Source: an uncultured Clostridia bacterium
GTDB taxonomy: Bacteria > Bacillota > Clostridia > Oscillospirales > Acutalibacteraceae
NCBI GenBank assembly: GCA_937898625.1
Contig: CALEJF010000010.1
Span: forward strand, 48,902 to 112,901
DNA: 64,000 bases
Direction: 5' to 3'
Under the pieces are notes generated by a model. The model had not been told where the DNA came from. It did not search any database and worked only from the letters and a program-made list of their open reading frames with translations. Below, piece by piece: positions 8,982 to 18,730 of the stretch (positions are counted from its first letter, which is position 1; each line of letters starts with the position of its first letter). A program made the translations under genes and the position numbers.

Positions 8982-9998
8982 ATGGCAAGATATGCAATTT
9001 ATGGTGCAGGCTCTTTAGGTACTGTACTCGGTGCATTTATTACAAAAAACGGTGGCGAAGTTGACCTTATTAACAGAAACAAGGCACATGTTGAAGCTCT
9101 TAACACAAAGGGTGCAAAGATTATCGGCACAGTTGATATGACAGTACCTGTTAAGGCTATTACTCCTGACCGGATGGAAGGCAAATATGATGTTATTGTG
9201 CTTCTTACAAAGCAGTTATTTAACAAAGAAGTCGTAACTATGCTTAAAGATTATCTTACTGATGATGGTGTTGTAGTTACATTACAGAATGGTATTCCCG
9301 AGCCGGGCATCGCTGAAATTATCGGCACAGAACACACAATGGGATGCGCTGTTGAATGGGGTGCTGCACTTATTGAACCAGGTGTTTGCGAACTTACAAG
9401 TGACAAAGACAGTCTTTCATTCCATATGGGTAAAATGGAAGGTATTACAGACGCACAGTTTAAAAAGGTTAAAGATTTGCTGGAAATGATGTGTCCTGTT
9501 CACGAAGAAGAAAACCTTATGGGTGCTCGTTGGTCCAAGTTACTTATCAATTCTACATTCTCAGGTCTTGGTACAGTTGTTGGTGGTGTTTTCGGTGATG
9601 TTACAGAAGATAAGGATGCTCAAAAAGTTGCTGTTCGTTGTATGAAGGAAATCATTGATGTTGGTCACGCATCAGGTGTTCAATTTGCACCTGTTCAGGG
9701 CAAGAACATTGTTGGTCTTTTCTACTGGAAAGGTGCACTAAAGAGAGCCTTTGCTTGTTTCTTACTCCCTATCGCGTTAAAGAAACACAGAGATATTGAA
9801 CCATCAATGCTTCAAGATTTAAAGAAAAATAAACCTTGTGAGGTTGATGCTATCAATGGTGTTGTTTGTGATTTTGGTAAAAAATACAATGTTAAAACAC
9901 CAATAAATGACAGAATTGTTGAGATAATCAAGAAAATTCAGAATGGTGAACTCAAGGCTGAAAAGAAAAATATTCACCTTTTTGATGACCTTCTTTAA
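8982..9998 (+). CDS. Ketopantoate reductase family (PanE/ApbA) oxidoreductase
   Basis: A 338-residue protein with an N-terminal Rossmann motif GAGSLGTVLGAF, a conserved LLTKQ segment, the TLQNGI stretch near residue 100, and a C-terminal helical domain containing GARWSKLLINSTFSGLGTVVGG with the expected catalytic Lys. These match the 2-dehydropantoate 2-reductase family, which reduces ketopantoate with NADPH in pantothenate synthesis. The family also includes paralogues with other 2-keto acids as substrates, and no other pantothenate gene is nearby, so the gene symbol is withheld. Single-gene unit with its own terminator. Confidence 0.82.
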   Translation: MARYAIYGAGSLGTVLGAFITKNGGEVDLINRNKAHVEALNTKGAKIIGTVDMTVPVKAITPDRMEGKYDVIVLLTKQLFNKEVVTMLKDYLTDDGVVVTLQNGIPEPGIAEIIGTEHTMGCAVEWGAALIEPGVCELTSDKDSLSFHMGKMEGITDAQFKKVKDLLEMMCPVHEEENLMGARWSKLLINSTFSGLGTVVGGVFGDVTEDKDAQKVAVRCMKEIIDVGHASGVQFAPVQGKNIVGLFYWKGALKRAFACFLLPIALKKHRDIEPSMLQDLKKNKPCEVDAINGVVCDFGKKYNVKTPINDRIVEIIKKIQNGELKAEKKNIHLFDDLL

Positions 9999-10018
9999 TT
10001 TAAAATACATAGTATTTG

Positions 10019-10047
10019 AATCCCGTAGATTTGGCTACGGGATTTTT
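10019..10047 (+). terminator. Terminator after the PanE-like gene
   Basis: Stem AATCCCGTAG / CTACGGGATT (10019-10044) with a 6-base loop, followed by TTTCC. Confidence 0.9.
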
Positions 10048-10202
10048 CCTTATTTATGTAATTTCAACATAAAATGAGTGATAAATTTTACCTATTGAAA
10101 TGTGCTTGTAATATTGATTTTGCAAATATTTTCATATATAATATTTGTTGTATGTTTTTGGATGGACAAAAATATTGATTATAAGGCAGTTGAAAACTAT
10201 TT

Positions 10203-11399
10203 ATGGACTTATCAAAGAAAAATATTAAGAAAATTCTTGGAATTATAACATTTGGAATTGTTCTTTTTACACTTTCACAAAATTTATCATCAGTTGGTAC
10301 ATTTTTTAAAGGTGCTTTGGTGATTTGTGCCCCACTGATTGTGGGTTTTTGCCTTGCGTTCATTCTCAACATTCCTATGAATGTTCTTGAAAATAAGATA
10401 TTCAAGGGTATGAAAACAAGTCAAAAGAAATTTGTTAATAAAATACTTCGTCCATTAAGTCTTATTTCTACGATTGTACTAATGTTAGGCTTTGTTGTTT
10501 TATTGCTTTTCATTATTATACCGCAGTTGCACGATTCCATTATTCTGATAATCGAAAGAATCCCCGTTTACTACGAAAGTTTTGTTGAATGGGTTGACAA
10601 TATGATTGTTCGTTTTGGTCTTGATATAAGCACGGAAATATTGCACAATCCTAAAATAAATATTGATATGATTGCAGCTATGGCAGAAAAAGTGTTTACA
10701 TTTGAAGCAACAAACGACATTTTAAGCACTACGGTTGGTGTTACATCATCAGTAATCTCGGGAATTACAAATTTTGCTATCGGTTTTATTATTGCAATAT
10801 ACATTCTTGCAGAAAAAGAAAAAATCGGCAGTTTTACAAACCGAGTTTTAAGTAAAATAATGCCTGAAAAAGTTCACAACAGAACTCTTGAAATCTGTTC
10901 TGTGGCTTCGGGTTCTTTTTCAAGTTTCATTACTGGTCAGTTTACGGATGCGTTTATTCTTGCAATACTCTGCTTTATAGGAATGAGTATTTTCCGTTTC
11001 CCGAACGCTGCTGTTATTTCCGTGATAATTGGCATAACTGCTCTTATCCCTGTTATAGGTCCGCTGATTGGCGAATTTATCGGTTGCTTTATAATCTTTA
11101 TGGAAAGTCCTTTAAAGGCTTTATTATTCCTTATTTTTGTCCTTATTCTTCAAGCAATTGACAACAACTTTATTTATCCCAAGATTGTTGGAAAATCAGT
11201 TGGACTTCCAGGTATTCTTGTTCTTTTGGCAGTTGTTATAGGCGGTAATGTAGGTGGCATTTTAGGAATTCTTTTAGGGGTTCCAACTGCTTCTGCAATC
11301 TATGCACTTGTTGTTGCGTGGCTGAACAGTAAAAATGAACCTGTCAAAGTTGCAGAAGAAATTGAAGATACTGTTTCAGCAGAGACAAATGAAAATTAA
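10203..11399 (+). CDS. AI-2E family transporter
   Basis: A 398-residue integral membrane protein. Two N-terminal segments, a hydrophilic helical region (about residues 130-180), and a C-terminal bundle with GITALIPVIGPLIGEFIG and IYPKIVGKSVGLPGILVLLAVVIGG mark the AI-2 exporter-like family (TqsA/PerM/YtvI). Members export autoinducer-2 or exchange sodium and protons; the substrate here is unknown. The start ATG 10203 has only a weak SD, with AAGGCAG 15 bases upstream. The DUF1846 gene follows about 30 bases after its stop with no terminator, so they may be co-transcribed. Confidence 0.88.
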   Translation: MDLSKKNIKKILGIITFGIVLFTLSQNLSSVGTFFKGALVICAPLIVGFCLAFILNIPMNVLENKIFKGMKTSQKKFVNKILRPLSLISTIVLMLGFVVLLLFIIIPQLHDSIILIIERIPVYYESFVEWVDNMIVRFGLDISTEILHNPKINIDMIAAMAEKVFTFEATNDILSTTVGVTSSVISGITNFAIGFIIAIYILAEKEKIGSFTNRVLSKIMPEKVHNRTLEICSVASGSFSSFITGQFTDAFILAILCFIGMSIFRFPNAAVISVIIGITALIPVIGPLIGEFIGCFIIFMESPLKALLFLIFVLILQAIDNNFIYPKIVGKSVGLPGILVLLAVVIGGNVGGILGILLGVPTASAIYALVVAWLNSKNEPVKVAEEIEDTVSAETNEN

Positions 11400-11432
11400 T
11401 GCGAATGTTTTATAAATATGTAGGTGTACTTT

Positions 11433-12914
11433 ATGCGTAAATTAGGATTTGACAATGACAAATATCTCCGTATGCAATCGGAACATATTAAGGAACGAAT
11501 CAGCAAATTCGGTGGTAAACTTTACCTTGAATTTGGTGGTAAAATTTTTGACGACTACCATGCTGCAAGAGTTTTGCCGGGATTTAAACCTGACAGCAAA
11601 ATGAAAATGCTTTTGCAACTTAAAGACGATGCAGAAATCATTATTGCAATTTGTGCAAAGGATATTGAAAAGAATAAAATCCGTAGTGACCTTGGCATTA
11701 CTTATGACCTTGATGTACTTCGTTTGATTGACATTTATCACGGATTTGGTCTTTTTGTTGGTGGTGTTGTTCTCACCCAATATTCAAACCAACCATCAGT
11801 TATTGCCTTTGAACAAAAACTTCAAAGCCTTGGCATAAATGTTTACCGTCACTATCCTATTGAAAACTATCCCCTTGATGTTCAACTTATTGTAAGTGAC
11901 GACGGATACGGAAAGAATGATTACATTGAAACCACTCACCCACTTGTTGTTATTACGGCACCCGGTCCCGGTAGTGGTAAAATGGCAGTTTGTCTTTCAC
12001 AGCTTTACCACGAGAACAAAAGAGGCATTAAAGCAGGATATGCTAAATTCGAGACATTCCCAATATGGAATTTACCACTCAAACATCCTGTTAACCTTGC
12101 TTATGAGGCTGCAACAGCAGACCTTAACGATGTCAATATGATTGACCCATTCCATCTTGAGGCTTATGGTGTAACAACTGTTAACTATAATCGTGATGTT
12201 GAGAATTTCCCTGTACTTAACACAATTTTTGAGGAAATCTATGGTGAGTCACCATACAAATCACCTACGGATATGGGTGTTAATATGGCAGGTAACTGCA
12301 TTATTGACGATGATGTTGTATTGATGGCATCAAAGAAAGAAATTTTGCGCCGTCATTGTAATTACCTTGTCCAGCAGAAGAACAATAAAAAAGTTTCAAA
12401 TGAGCTTTATAAAATTGAACTCATTATGAAACAGTTGAACATAAGTACTGATGACAGACCTGTGGTTGCTGCTGCATTAAATCTTTCCGAAACCACAAAT
12501 GCTCCTGTTACTGCTATTGAACTCCACGACGGACGAGTTATTACAGGTAAGGCATCCGACCTTTTGAGTTCGTCCTCTGCTATGCTTTTGAATGCTTTGA
12601 AAGCGCTTGCTAACATCAGCGACGATGTTCTCCTTATCTCCCCTACTGTATTTGAGCCCATCAAGGAATTAAAGATTAAAATGCACGAGATGGACACAAG
12701 TCTTCATCCAGACGAAATTCTTATTGCTCTCTCAATTTGTGCTACTATGAATCCCCTTGCAAAAAAAGCACTTGAAGCAATTAAAGGCTTAAAAGGTTGC
12801 GATGTTCATGCAACTGTTGTCCTTTCTGATACAGACAAGGAAACACTCCGTAAGCTCGGCACAAACGCAACTTATGAGCCATATAAGAAGAACGATAATT
12901 TGTATTATAATTAA
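11433..12914 (+). CDS. DUF1846 (UPF0371) family protein
   Basis: A 493-residue soluble protein. The opening GFDNDKYLRMQSEHIKERI and KLYLEFGGK, with DYHAARVLPGF, are characteristic of the DUF1846/UPF0371 family found across Bacillota. A glycine-rich loop, APGPGSGKMAVCLSQ near residue 175, looks like a nucleotide-binding loop. A GTG at 11424 is in frame, but ATG 11433 is better placed behind TAGGTG. The biochemical function of the family is unknown to me. It follows the AI-2E transporter and ends in a terminator. Confidence 0.88.
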   Translation: MRKLGFDNDKYLRMQSEHIKERISKFGGKLYLEFGGKIFDDYHAARVLPGFKPDSKMKMLLQLKDDAEIIIAICAKDIEKNKIRSDLGITYDLDVLRLIDIYHGFGLFVGGVVLTQYSNQPSVIAFEQKLQSLGINVYRHYPIENYPLDVQLIVSDDGYGKNDYIETTHPLVVITAPGPGSGKMAVCLSQLYHENKRGIKAGYAKFETFPIWNLPLKHPVNLAYEAATADLNDVNMIDPFHLEAYGVTTVNYNRDVENFPVLNTIFEEIYGESPYKSPTDMGVNMAGNCIIDDDVVLMASKKEILRRHCNYLVQQKNNKKVSNELYKIELIMKQLNISTDDRPVVAAALNLSETTNAPVTAIELHDGRVITGKASDLLSSSSAMLLNALKALANISDDVLLISPTVFEPIKELKIKMHEMDTSLHPDEILIALSICATMNPLAKKALEAIKGLKGCDVHATVVLSDTDKETLRKLGTNATYEPYKKNDNLYYN

Positions 12915-12920
12915 ACAGTT

Positions 12921-12951
12921 AAAAGGTTGAGCAAAAACTCAACCTTTTGTT
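12921..12951 (+). terminator. Terminator after the DUF1846 gene
   Basis: Stem AAAAGGTTGAG / CTCAACCTTTT (12921-12948) with an AT-rich tail. Confidence 0.88.
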
Positions 12952-12970
12952 ATTTTATTAACAATTTTCC

Positions 12971-12999
12971 TTGACATAAAATAGATATTTTACTATACT
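12971..12999 (+). promoter_or_regulatory. Consensus sigma-A promoter of the enoate reductase gene
   Basis: TTGACA (12971-12976), a 17-base spacer and TATACT (12994-12999), about 45 bases upstream of the start codon. Confidence 0.85.
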
Positions 13000-13044
13000 T
13001 ATAATGTAAAAATTTATGCTCAGTTTTGAGGAGGAAGTGTTTTT

Positions 13045-15108
13045 ATGGATTCAAAATATGAATCACTGTTTACACCTTGGAAAATAGGTAATGTAGAAAT
13101 TAAAAACCGTATTGTTATGTGTCCTATGGGCGGTACATCACTTTTCGGTTGGTTTGAACTTGGCGGTTGTCATTTTGACAAGGAAGCTGCAAAGCTTTTC
13201 TTGGAAAGAGCTAACAACAATGTTGGTCTTATCATCCCCGGTATTGCACCACTTCGTGATACATTCTGGGGCAAATGGCTTTGGCAGAATCCAAAGATGT
13301 TTGATGAACTCAAGGAATTTATGGACGAAATTCATAAAACAGGTGCAAAACTCTTTATTCAGTTAACTGCAGGTATGGGTAGAAGCTGGGCTATTACTGA
13401 ACTTGTAGCACCTCTCCACAAAAACAAGTTTACTCGTGCTCTTATTAAACCAATTCTTGACACATCTCACGAATTGGCATCTCCAAGCCCACAGCCTTCT
13501 CGTTGGGCTCACGATATTATCTGTCCCGAAATGACAAAACACCAAATTAACGAAATTATTGAAGCATTTGCAAAAACTGCAAAACTTTGCCGTGATGCAG
13601 GTGTTGACGGTGTTGAAGTTCACGCTGTTCACGAAGGTTATCTTCTTGACCAGTTTGCTATTGAATTCTTTAATAAGCGTACTGATGAATACGGCGGAAG
13701 TTTTGAAAACAGATACCGTTTCGCAGTTGAGGTTGTTAAGGCTATTAAAGAGGCTTGTGGTAATGACTACCCTGTTTCTCTTCGTTACTCTGCTGTATCA
13801 AAGATGAAGGGCTTCTGTGAAGGCGCAATGCCCGGTGAAGAATACACAGAAGTTGGCCGTGATATGGAAGAATCTGAAAAGGCTGCTAAATACCTTCAGG
13901 ATGCAGGTTACGATATGCTTAATGCTGACAATGGTACATACGACTCTTGGTACTGGTGTCACCCACCAATGTACATGCCACAGAACTGTAACCTTGAAGA
14001 TGTAGCACACATCAAGAAATTCGTTGACATTCCTGTTGTTTGTGCAGGTAGAATGGAACCTGATGTTGGTGCGAAGGCAGTAGCAGAAGGCAAAATCGAC
14101 GGTGTTGGTGTTGCTCGTCAGTTCCTTACAGACCCTGAATGGATTACAAAGATTATTGAAGACAGAATTGAAGAAATCAAACCTTGTATCTGCTGTCACG
14201 CAGGTTGCTTTAACTTCTCATCTTCAAAGGGTCACGCAAATACTCAGGACCTTCTTGATACAATGGGACTTTCCCGTTGTGCTCTTAACCCAAAGACAAT
14301 GCAGTCAAAGAAATACAAGATTGAACCTGCTAAGAAACAGAAGAAGATTGCTGTTATCGGTGGCGGTATCGGTGGTATGGAAGCTGCTATGGTTTGTGCA
14401 CAGCGTGGTCACAAGGTTGACCTTTACGAAAAGAGCGACAAACTCGGTGGTGTATTTATTGCAGCTGCTGCTCCATCATACAAAGAAAAAGACCGTGACC
14501 TTATTGCATGGTATAACCGTGAAATCAAGCGTTACGATGCAATTACAATTCACATGAACACAGAGGTTAAGGATATTGCTTCACTCGGTGCAGACGAAGT
14601 AATCGTTGCAACAGGTTCAGTTGCTAATAAGATTCCTGTTAAGGGTGCTGAAAAGGCTATTGAAGCAGTTGATTTCCTTCTTGACAACTCACTTGCAGGT
14701 GACAAGGTAGTAGTTGTTGGCGGTGGTCTTACAGGTTGTGAAATCGCTTACGAACTTTATCTTCAGGGCAAGAAGCCTGTTATTGTTGAAATGCAGGATG
14801 ACCTTATTACAACTCCGGGTGTTGCACTTGCTAACACAAGTTATCTTCGTGATTTCTTCAAGACAAACAAAGTTCCTGTTTACCTTGAAAGCCGTACAAC
14901 TGAAATCCGTGATAATGGCGTCACAATCGCAACTAAAGACGGCAAAACAATTGATGTGGATGCTGACACAGTTATTCTTTCAGTTGGTTACAAACCAGCT
15001 CCTGTTGCAGAAAAAGCAAAGCATGTACATGTTATTGGCGATGCTAACAAAGTTGGTAATCTTCGTACAGTTATCTGGGGCGCTTGGGATGTTGCGATGA
15101 AGTTGTAA
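13045..15108 (+). CDS. NADH:flavin / Fe-S enoate reductase (2,4-dienoyl-CoA reductase type)
   Basis: A 687-residue protein with the layout of 2-enoate reductase, 2,4-dienoyl-CoA reductase and BaiCD/BaiH enzymes. Residues 1-370 form the Old Yellow Enzyme barrel (LFTPWKIGNVEIKNRIVMCPMGG; VDGVEVHAVHEGYLLDQF). The cysteines CICCHAGCF with a fourth in SRCALNP around residues 375-415 should bind a 4Fe-4S cluster. The rest holds two dinucleotide-binding folds, VIGGGIGGMEAAMVCAQRG and VVVGGGLTGCEIAYEL, for FAD and NAD(P)H. It should reduce activated C=C bonds, for example of unsaturated acids, steroids or plant compounds; the substrate is not readable. SD GAGGAGG and a consensus promoter precede it. 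Confidence 0.9.
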   Translation: MDSKYESLFTPWKIGNVEIKNRIVMCPMGGTSLFGWFELGGCHFDKEAAKLFLERANNNVGLIIPGIAPLRDTFWGKWLWQNPKMFDELKEFMDEIHKTGAKLFIQLTAGMGRSWAITELVAPLHKNKFTRALIKPILDTSHELASPSPQPSRWAHDIICPEMTKHQINEIIEAFAKTAKLCRDAGVDGVEVHAVHEGYLLDQFAIEFFNKRTDEYGGSFENRYRFAVEVVKAIKEACGNDYPVSLRYSAVSKMKGFCEGAMPGEEYTEVGRDMEESEKAAKYLQDAGYDMLNADNGTYDSWYWCHPPMYMPQNCNLEDVAHIKKFVDIPVVCAGRMEPDVGAKAVAEGKIDGVGVARQFLTDPEWITKIIEDRIEEIKPCICCHAGCFNFSSSKGHANTQDLLDTMGLSRCALNPKTMQSKKYKIEPAKKQKKIAVIGGGIGGMEAAMVCAQRGHKVDLYEKSDKLGGVFIAAAAPSYKEKDRDLIAWYNREIKRYDAITIHMNTEVKDIASLGADEVIVATGSVANKIPVKGAEKAIEAVDFLLDNSLAGDKVVVVGGGLTGCEIAYELYLQGKKPVIVEMQDDLITTPGVALANTSYLRDFFKTNKVPVYLESRTTEIRDNGVTIATKDGKTIDVDADTVILSVGYKPAPVAEKAKHVHVIGDANKVGNLRTVIWGAWDVAMKL

Positions 15109-15129
15109 TCTTCAAAAATACATAAAATT

Positions 15130-15187
15130 AGAGGAGTGTGTTGCGGACAGACAAGGATGTCTGTTCCTACGCACTCCTCTTTTTTGT
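15130..15187 (+). terminator. Long terminator hairpin with a nested palindrome
   Basis: Outer stem AGAGGAGTG (15130-15138) / CACTCCTCT (15172-15180) encloses a second arm pair GGACAGACA / TGTCTGTTCC and is followed by TTTTTT. It terminates the enoate reductase gene. The nested arm resembles a small dispersed palindromic repeat inserted in the terminator. Confidence 0.85.
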
Positions 15188-15261
15188 TCTTGTGTTTTAT
15201 TTAAAAATCCCACTAAAAAATCGTGCCTATAAACAATAAAAGATATAAATATATTCTTTAT

Positions 15262-15288
15262 AAAAAATAAAGCGAGGTAAATCCTCGC
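15262..15288 (-). terminator. Terminator of the SDR/M20/ADH/radical-SAM operon
   Basis: On the minus strand the stem GCGAGG / CCTCGC (15272-15288) with a 5-base loop is followed by a T-rich run (complement of the A-rich 15262-15270). Confidence 0.8.
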
Positions 15289-15307
15289 CTTATAAGAAGT
15301 AATATAC

Positions 15308-16141
15308 TTAATCTTTAAATACTGCATCAAATAATGGAAGTTTTGACATTTTCATAACTGCACTGAAAAGTCGACCACCCTGTACAGGAGTGAGTCTTCC
15401 GAATATCTTCATAAACTCTGCATCAAAGCCGAAAATCATTAGTTCGCTCTTGTTCTCGATGCCGTTACAAATCATCTTAACCATCTTGTCACAATCGGTG
15501 CTGATTGCGTTAATCATCTTTTCGCCCTTTGCTGTGTTTGAATCCTGATTACGGAAAATATCTGTCTTTGTAAAGCCGGGACAGATAACTGAAACATAGC
15601 ATTTACCTCTTAAATCCTCTCTTAAAGACTCTGTAAATGACTTAAGAGCAGCTTTACTTGCTGAATATGTAGATGTGCCTGCAAGGGACATTAAAGCTGC
15701 TGAAGAGGCAACATTAATAACTGCAGGTGTGCTTGATTCAAGGAGCATTGGTAACAATGCTTTGATTGAATAAACGGCTGAATAGAAATTGATATTCATT
15801 ACTCTTTCAATATCTTCGATTGAGTAATTCTGTGTTTTGTTAAACTTTGGTAAAATACCTGCGTTGTTAATAAGAACATCAGGATGAATGTCGTTTTCCT
15901 TGAGATACTCTGCAAATTCAATCCAGTTTTCTTTAACAGAAACATCAAAAAGCTTGTATGAGAAATTCTTTGCATATTCGCCTAATTCCTCAACGAATTT
16001 TTCTGTTTTTTCCTGACTTCTTGCAATACCGATAACCTTACAGTTATGCTTTTTAATAAGTGTTTCTGTAACACCCTTGCCGATACCTGCAGAAGCACCT
16101 GTAATGATTACTGTTTTGTTGTCAATCCAATTCTTACTCAT
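15308..16141 (-). CDS. Short-chain dehydrogenase/reductase
   Basis: A 277-residue classical SDR. The cofactor motif TGASAGIGKG opens the protein, NNAG is found in VLINNAGI, the catalytic Ser is in VASSAALMS, and the active-site YSASK follows (YxxxK). The C-terminal substrate region gives no clear specificity; the pattern is close to the acyl-CoA/ketosteroid-like SDRs of Clostridia. It is the last gene of a four-gene minus operon, 12 bases after the M20 peptidase gene, and its start follows GGGAGATAT. Confidence 0.88.
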   Translation of the reverse strand: MSKNWIDNKTVIITGASAGIGKGVTETLIKKHNCKVIGIARSQEKTEKFVEELGEYAKNFSYKLFDVSVKENWIEFAEYLKENDIHPDVLINNAGILPKFNKTQNYSIEDIERVMNINFYSAVYSIKALLPMLLESSTPAVINVASSAALMSLAGTSTYSASKAALKSFTESLREDLRGKCYVSVICPGFTKTDIFRNQDSNTAKGEKMINAISTDCDKMVKMICNGIENKSELMIFGFDAEFMKIFGRLTPVQGGRLFSAVMKMSKLPLFDAVFKD

Positions 16142-16153
16142 AATATATCTCCC

Positions 16154-17590
16154 TTATTTATAATTTTTTATAAAGTGTTTATAAAATGCGACACAGTTTG
16201 CAACTGAATCAACATCAATATTTTCGTTTTCTGCGTGAACTGATGCTAATTGCTGTGCTGAAAGTTTTATTGGTGCAAAACGAAGCACACATTCACACAC
16301 ATCAGTAAGCGTTCTTGCATCCGTACCTGCAGGTAAGATGAATGGTGATGCAGGATACTGCGGAAAAACCTCGCCGATACAGTTCATTGTATACTCAAAT
16401 TGTGGTTTGGACATATCAGCAGGACCGTGATATTCGCTATCCTCAGTCATTTCAACTGTAATATCGTATTTAGCAGCAATCTCTTTAAATGCCTTTAAAT
16501 CTTCTTCAAAATCCTTTTCATCAACAGGACGAACAAATGCTTTTGCAGTACATTTTTTTGATGCAGTGCTACCCTCAATGTTGTTGAAGGTACAGGTTGT
16601 GCCGATAAGACCACCTGCCTGTGCATTGATTTTAGGCATTACTTTTTTAATAATTCCACCGAAAAGCCACAAATTCGCAAAGAGCATATTCATAGGGAAA
16701 CCACAATATGGTCCTAAATGCTTAAACATAGCTTCAACCTGCGGATTAAGACGACGGATAAAGATGTTTTTTGTTGTAATTTCGTTTACAAAAGCAGACA
16801 TTCTTTCAACTGGTGTTGCTTTTGATGCTGCTGTGAGGCTTGCGTGTCCGTTTTCAGCAGTTGCAGTACAGATAAGACTTATTCTGCCTTTTTCGTGAAC
16901 TGCTACCATTCCGCATTTATCGGCTTTCATTCCACCGATTGGTGGCTCAATAAGTGCTCCACCCTCGTCAAGGATAACCTCAAAAGGGATATTATTCTCT
17001 TTAAAATACCGCAAGGCTGTTGGTATTCCGTCACCGCCAAGTTCTTCATTGTGTGATGAACCAATCCAAATATTACAAGGTGGAACAAAACCTTCATTTA
17101 AGAGTTCTTCAAGTGCTGAAAATTCTGCAAAAAGAGGAGTTTTTGTATCAACTGTTCCCCTGCCCCAGATTTTACCATCTGCAATTTCACCTGAAAAACC
17201 ATCATGTTCCCATTCACCACTTACCTCAACAACATCGTGGTGGGACATAAGCATAATATTTCTGTTTTCGTCTTTACCCTTAATCTTATAAATCCAACAA
17301 TCATCAGAAAAAGTCATTTTTTCTGCAACATTATGTACAGTTGGAAACAACTCTTCCATTACATTACGAAGCTTTGCAAATTCAGTATCATCGTAACTGT
17401 CTTTTACGGAAATTGTTTTACACTGAATCATTTTCTGAAGTCGTGTTACATAATATTCAATTTCTTCGTCATTGTAAAATGGTTTGAATTCTGCGAGTTT
17501 TCTTGCTTTTTTACCTGCATTTATCGTATTGATTGCAAGTGCAAGGATAAAGCACAGAACTATCACCAAAACAGCAACAAGAACAATCAT
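16154..17590 (-). CDS. Membrane-anchored M20 family peptidase
   Basis: A 478-residue protein with a single N-terminal membrane segment (about residues 2-23) and a full M20 metallopeptidase. Visible metal-site motifs are MLMSHHDVVEVSGEW, GRGTVDTK, SSHNEELGGDGI and the late LPAGTDARTLTD. The order and length resemble carboxypeptidase S / PM20D1-like members, which cleave N-acyl or peptide bonds. The substrate is not known. Next to an alcohol dehydrogenase and an SDR, it may process an N-acylated compound whose alcohol is then oxidised (speculative). Confidence 0.87.
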   Translation of the reverse strand: MIVLVAVLVIVLCFILALAINTINAGKKARKLAEFKPFYNDEEIEYYVTRLQKMIQCKTISVKDSYDDTEFAKLRNVMEELFPTVHNVAEKMTFSDDCWIYKIKGKDENRNIMLMSHHDVVEVSGEWEHDGFSGEIADGKIWGRGTVDTKTPLFAEFSALEELLNEGFVPPCNIWIGSSHNEELGGDGIPTALRYFKENNIPFEVILDEGGALIEPPIGGMKADKCGMVAVHEKGRISLICTATAENGHASLTAASKATPVERMSAFVNEITTKNIFIRRLNPQVEAMFKHLGPYCGFPMNMLFANLWLFGGIIKKVMPKINAQAGGLIGTTCTFNNIEGSTASKKCTAKAFVRPVDEKDFEEDLKAFKEIAAKYDITVEMTEDSEYHGPADMSKPQFEYTMNCIGEVFPQYPASPFILPAGTDARTLTDVCECVLRFAPIKLSAQQLASVHAENENIDVDSVANCVAFYKHFIKNYK

Positions 17591-17605
17591 TTAATGCTCT
17601 CCTTT

Positions 17606-18730
17606 TTATTTTATTGAAAGATACATATTTTTTATATCGTCATAAGAAAGTGGTATTATATTTCTCTCCATAAGTGGAGTCATACTCATTTCTGTAAGCT
17701 TTTCAATTTCCTCATTAGATTTTACACCAATTTCTGACAAAGTGCAAGCCATTCCCATTTTCTTTTTAAGGTCAGTAATAGCATCTGCCATTTCGTAAGC
17801 ATCCTTAAAGCCACAATTCTGTGCAAACTTATTTAATCTGCCATCTTCTGCCTCGGCATTATATCTTGTGAAAAAATCCAATGTCATAGCACAAGCCTCA
17901 CCGTGTGGAACTCCATACAAATTGGTTAACGGGAATGAACAGGCGTGACTGCCTGCTGTTCGTGGATTTGAAAATGCCACACCTGCAACAATTGATGCCT
18001 CTGCCATCTTTTCACGAGCAAGAAGATTGTCGGGCTCACAGTATGCCTTATATAACCACTCAAAAACGAGCTTTGTAGCGTGAACAGAACAACTTTCACA
18101 AATTGGTTGATGGAGAACACTCCAAACACTTTCTAGAGCGTGACTGAGCACATCAAGTCCTGTTGATGCAGTAACTTTTGGTGGAACACTCAAGGTAAGT
18201 CGCGGGTCAACTATAGCAGCTTTTGGATACATAAGAGGGTCATTCATAGTTGACTTTACATTTTTGCTAATATCAGTCAAAACTGAAATATTAGTAATTT
18301 CACTACCTGTACCACTTGTTGTGGCAACTGCAAGCATAGGAATAACTTCGTCTTTGCTTATTGGTTTTCCGCCTGTGTGATAACTTTCAATAATATCACT
18401 ACCTTTTGCTATTGCACAAGCAGCTTTGCAACAGTCCATAGGTGAGCCACCACCCAAGGCAACGGCAAAATCCGCATTATTCTCTCTTAAAACTTTTACA
18501 CAAGCATTTACATTGTCCGTTGTAGGATTAGGTCTTATATCACTATAAAGTGCTACAATTCTGCCATTACAGTTTTTTATAATTTCATCTGCTACGCCAT
18601 TCTTTTTAAGAGTGTTTGAGCAGACAAGCACGCCCCTTTCATACCCGTATTCGTTTATGATTTTTGGTAATTCGTTTATCTTGTCAGTACCAAAATAAAT
18701 CTTTACAGGTAAAGAAAACTCCCAGCTCAT
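17606..18730 (-). CDS. Iron-containing alcohol dehydrogenase
   Basis: A 374-residue group III (iron-dependent) dehydrogenase. The NAD(P) region reads ALGGGSPMDCCKA and TTSGTGSEITN. The metal ligands are seen in TGLDVLSHALES (Asp and His), GSHACSFPL and GVPHGEACAMTL. Such enzymes interconvert alcohols and aldehydes or butanol-type substrates. The start ATG overlaps the stop of the radical SAM gene by four bases (ATGA), so the two are translationally coupled, and the M20 peptidase gene follows 15 bases downstream. Confidence 0.92.
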   Translation of the reverse strand: MSWEFSLPVKIYFGTDKINELPKIINEYGYERGVLVCSNTLKKNGVADEIIKNCNGRIVALYSDIRPNPTTDNVNACVKVLRENNADFAVALGGGSPMDCCKAACAIAKGSDIIESYHTGGKPISKDEVIPMLAVATTSGTGSEITNISVLTDISKNVKSTMNDPLMYPKAAIVDPRLTLSVPPKVTASTGLDVLSHALESVWSVLHQPICESCSVHATKLVFEWLYKAYCEPDNLLAREKMAEASIVAGVAFSNPRTAGSHACSFPLTNLYGVPHGEACAMTLDFFTRYNAEAEDGRLNKFAQNCGFKDAYEMADAITDLKKKMGMACTLSEIGVKSNEEIEKLTEMSMTPLMERNIIPLSYDDIKNMYLSIK

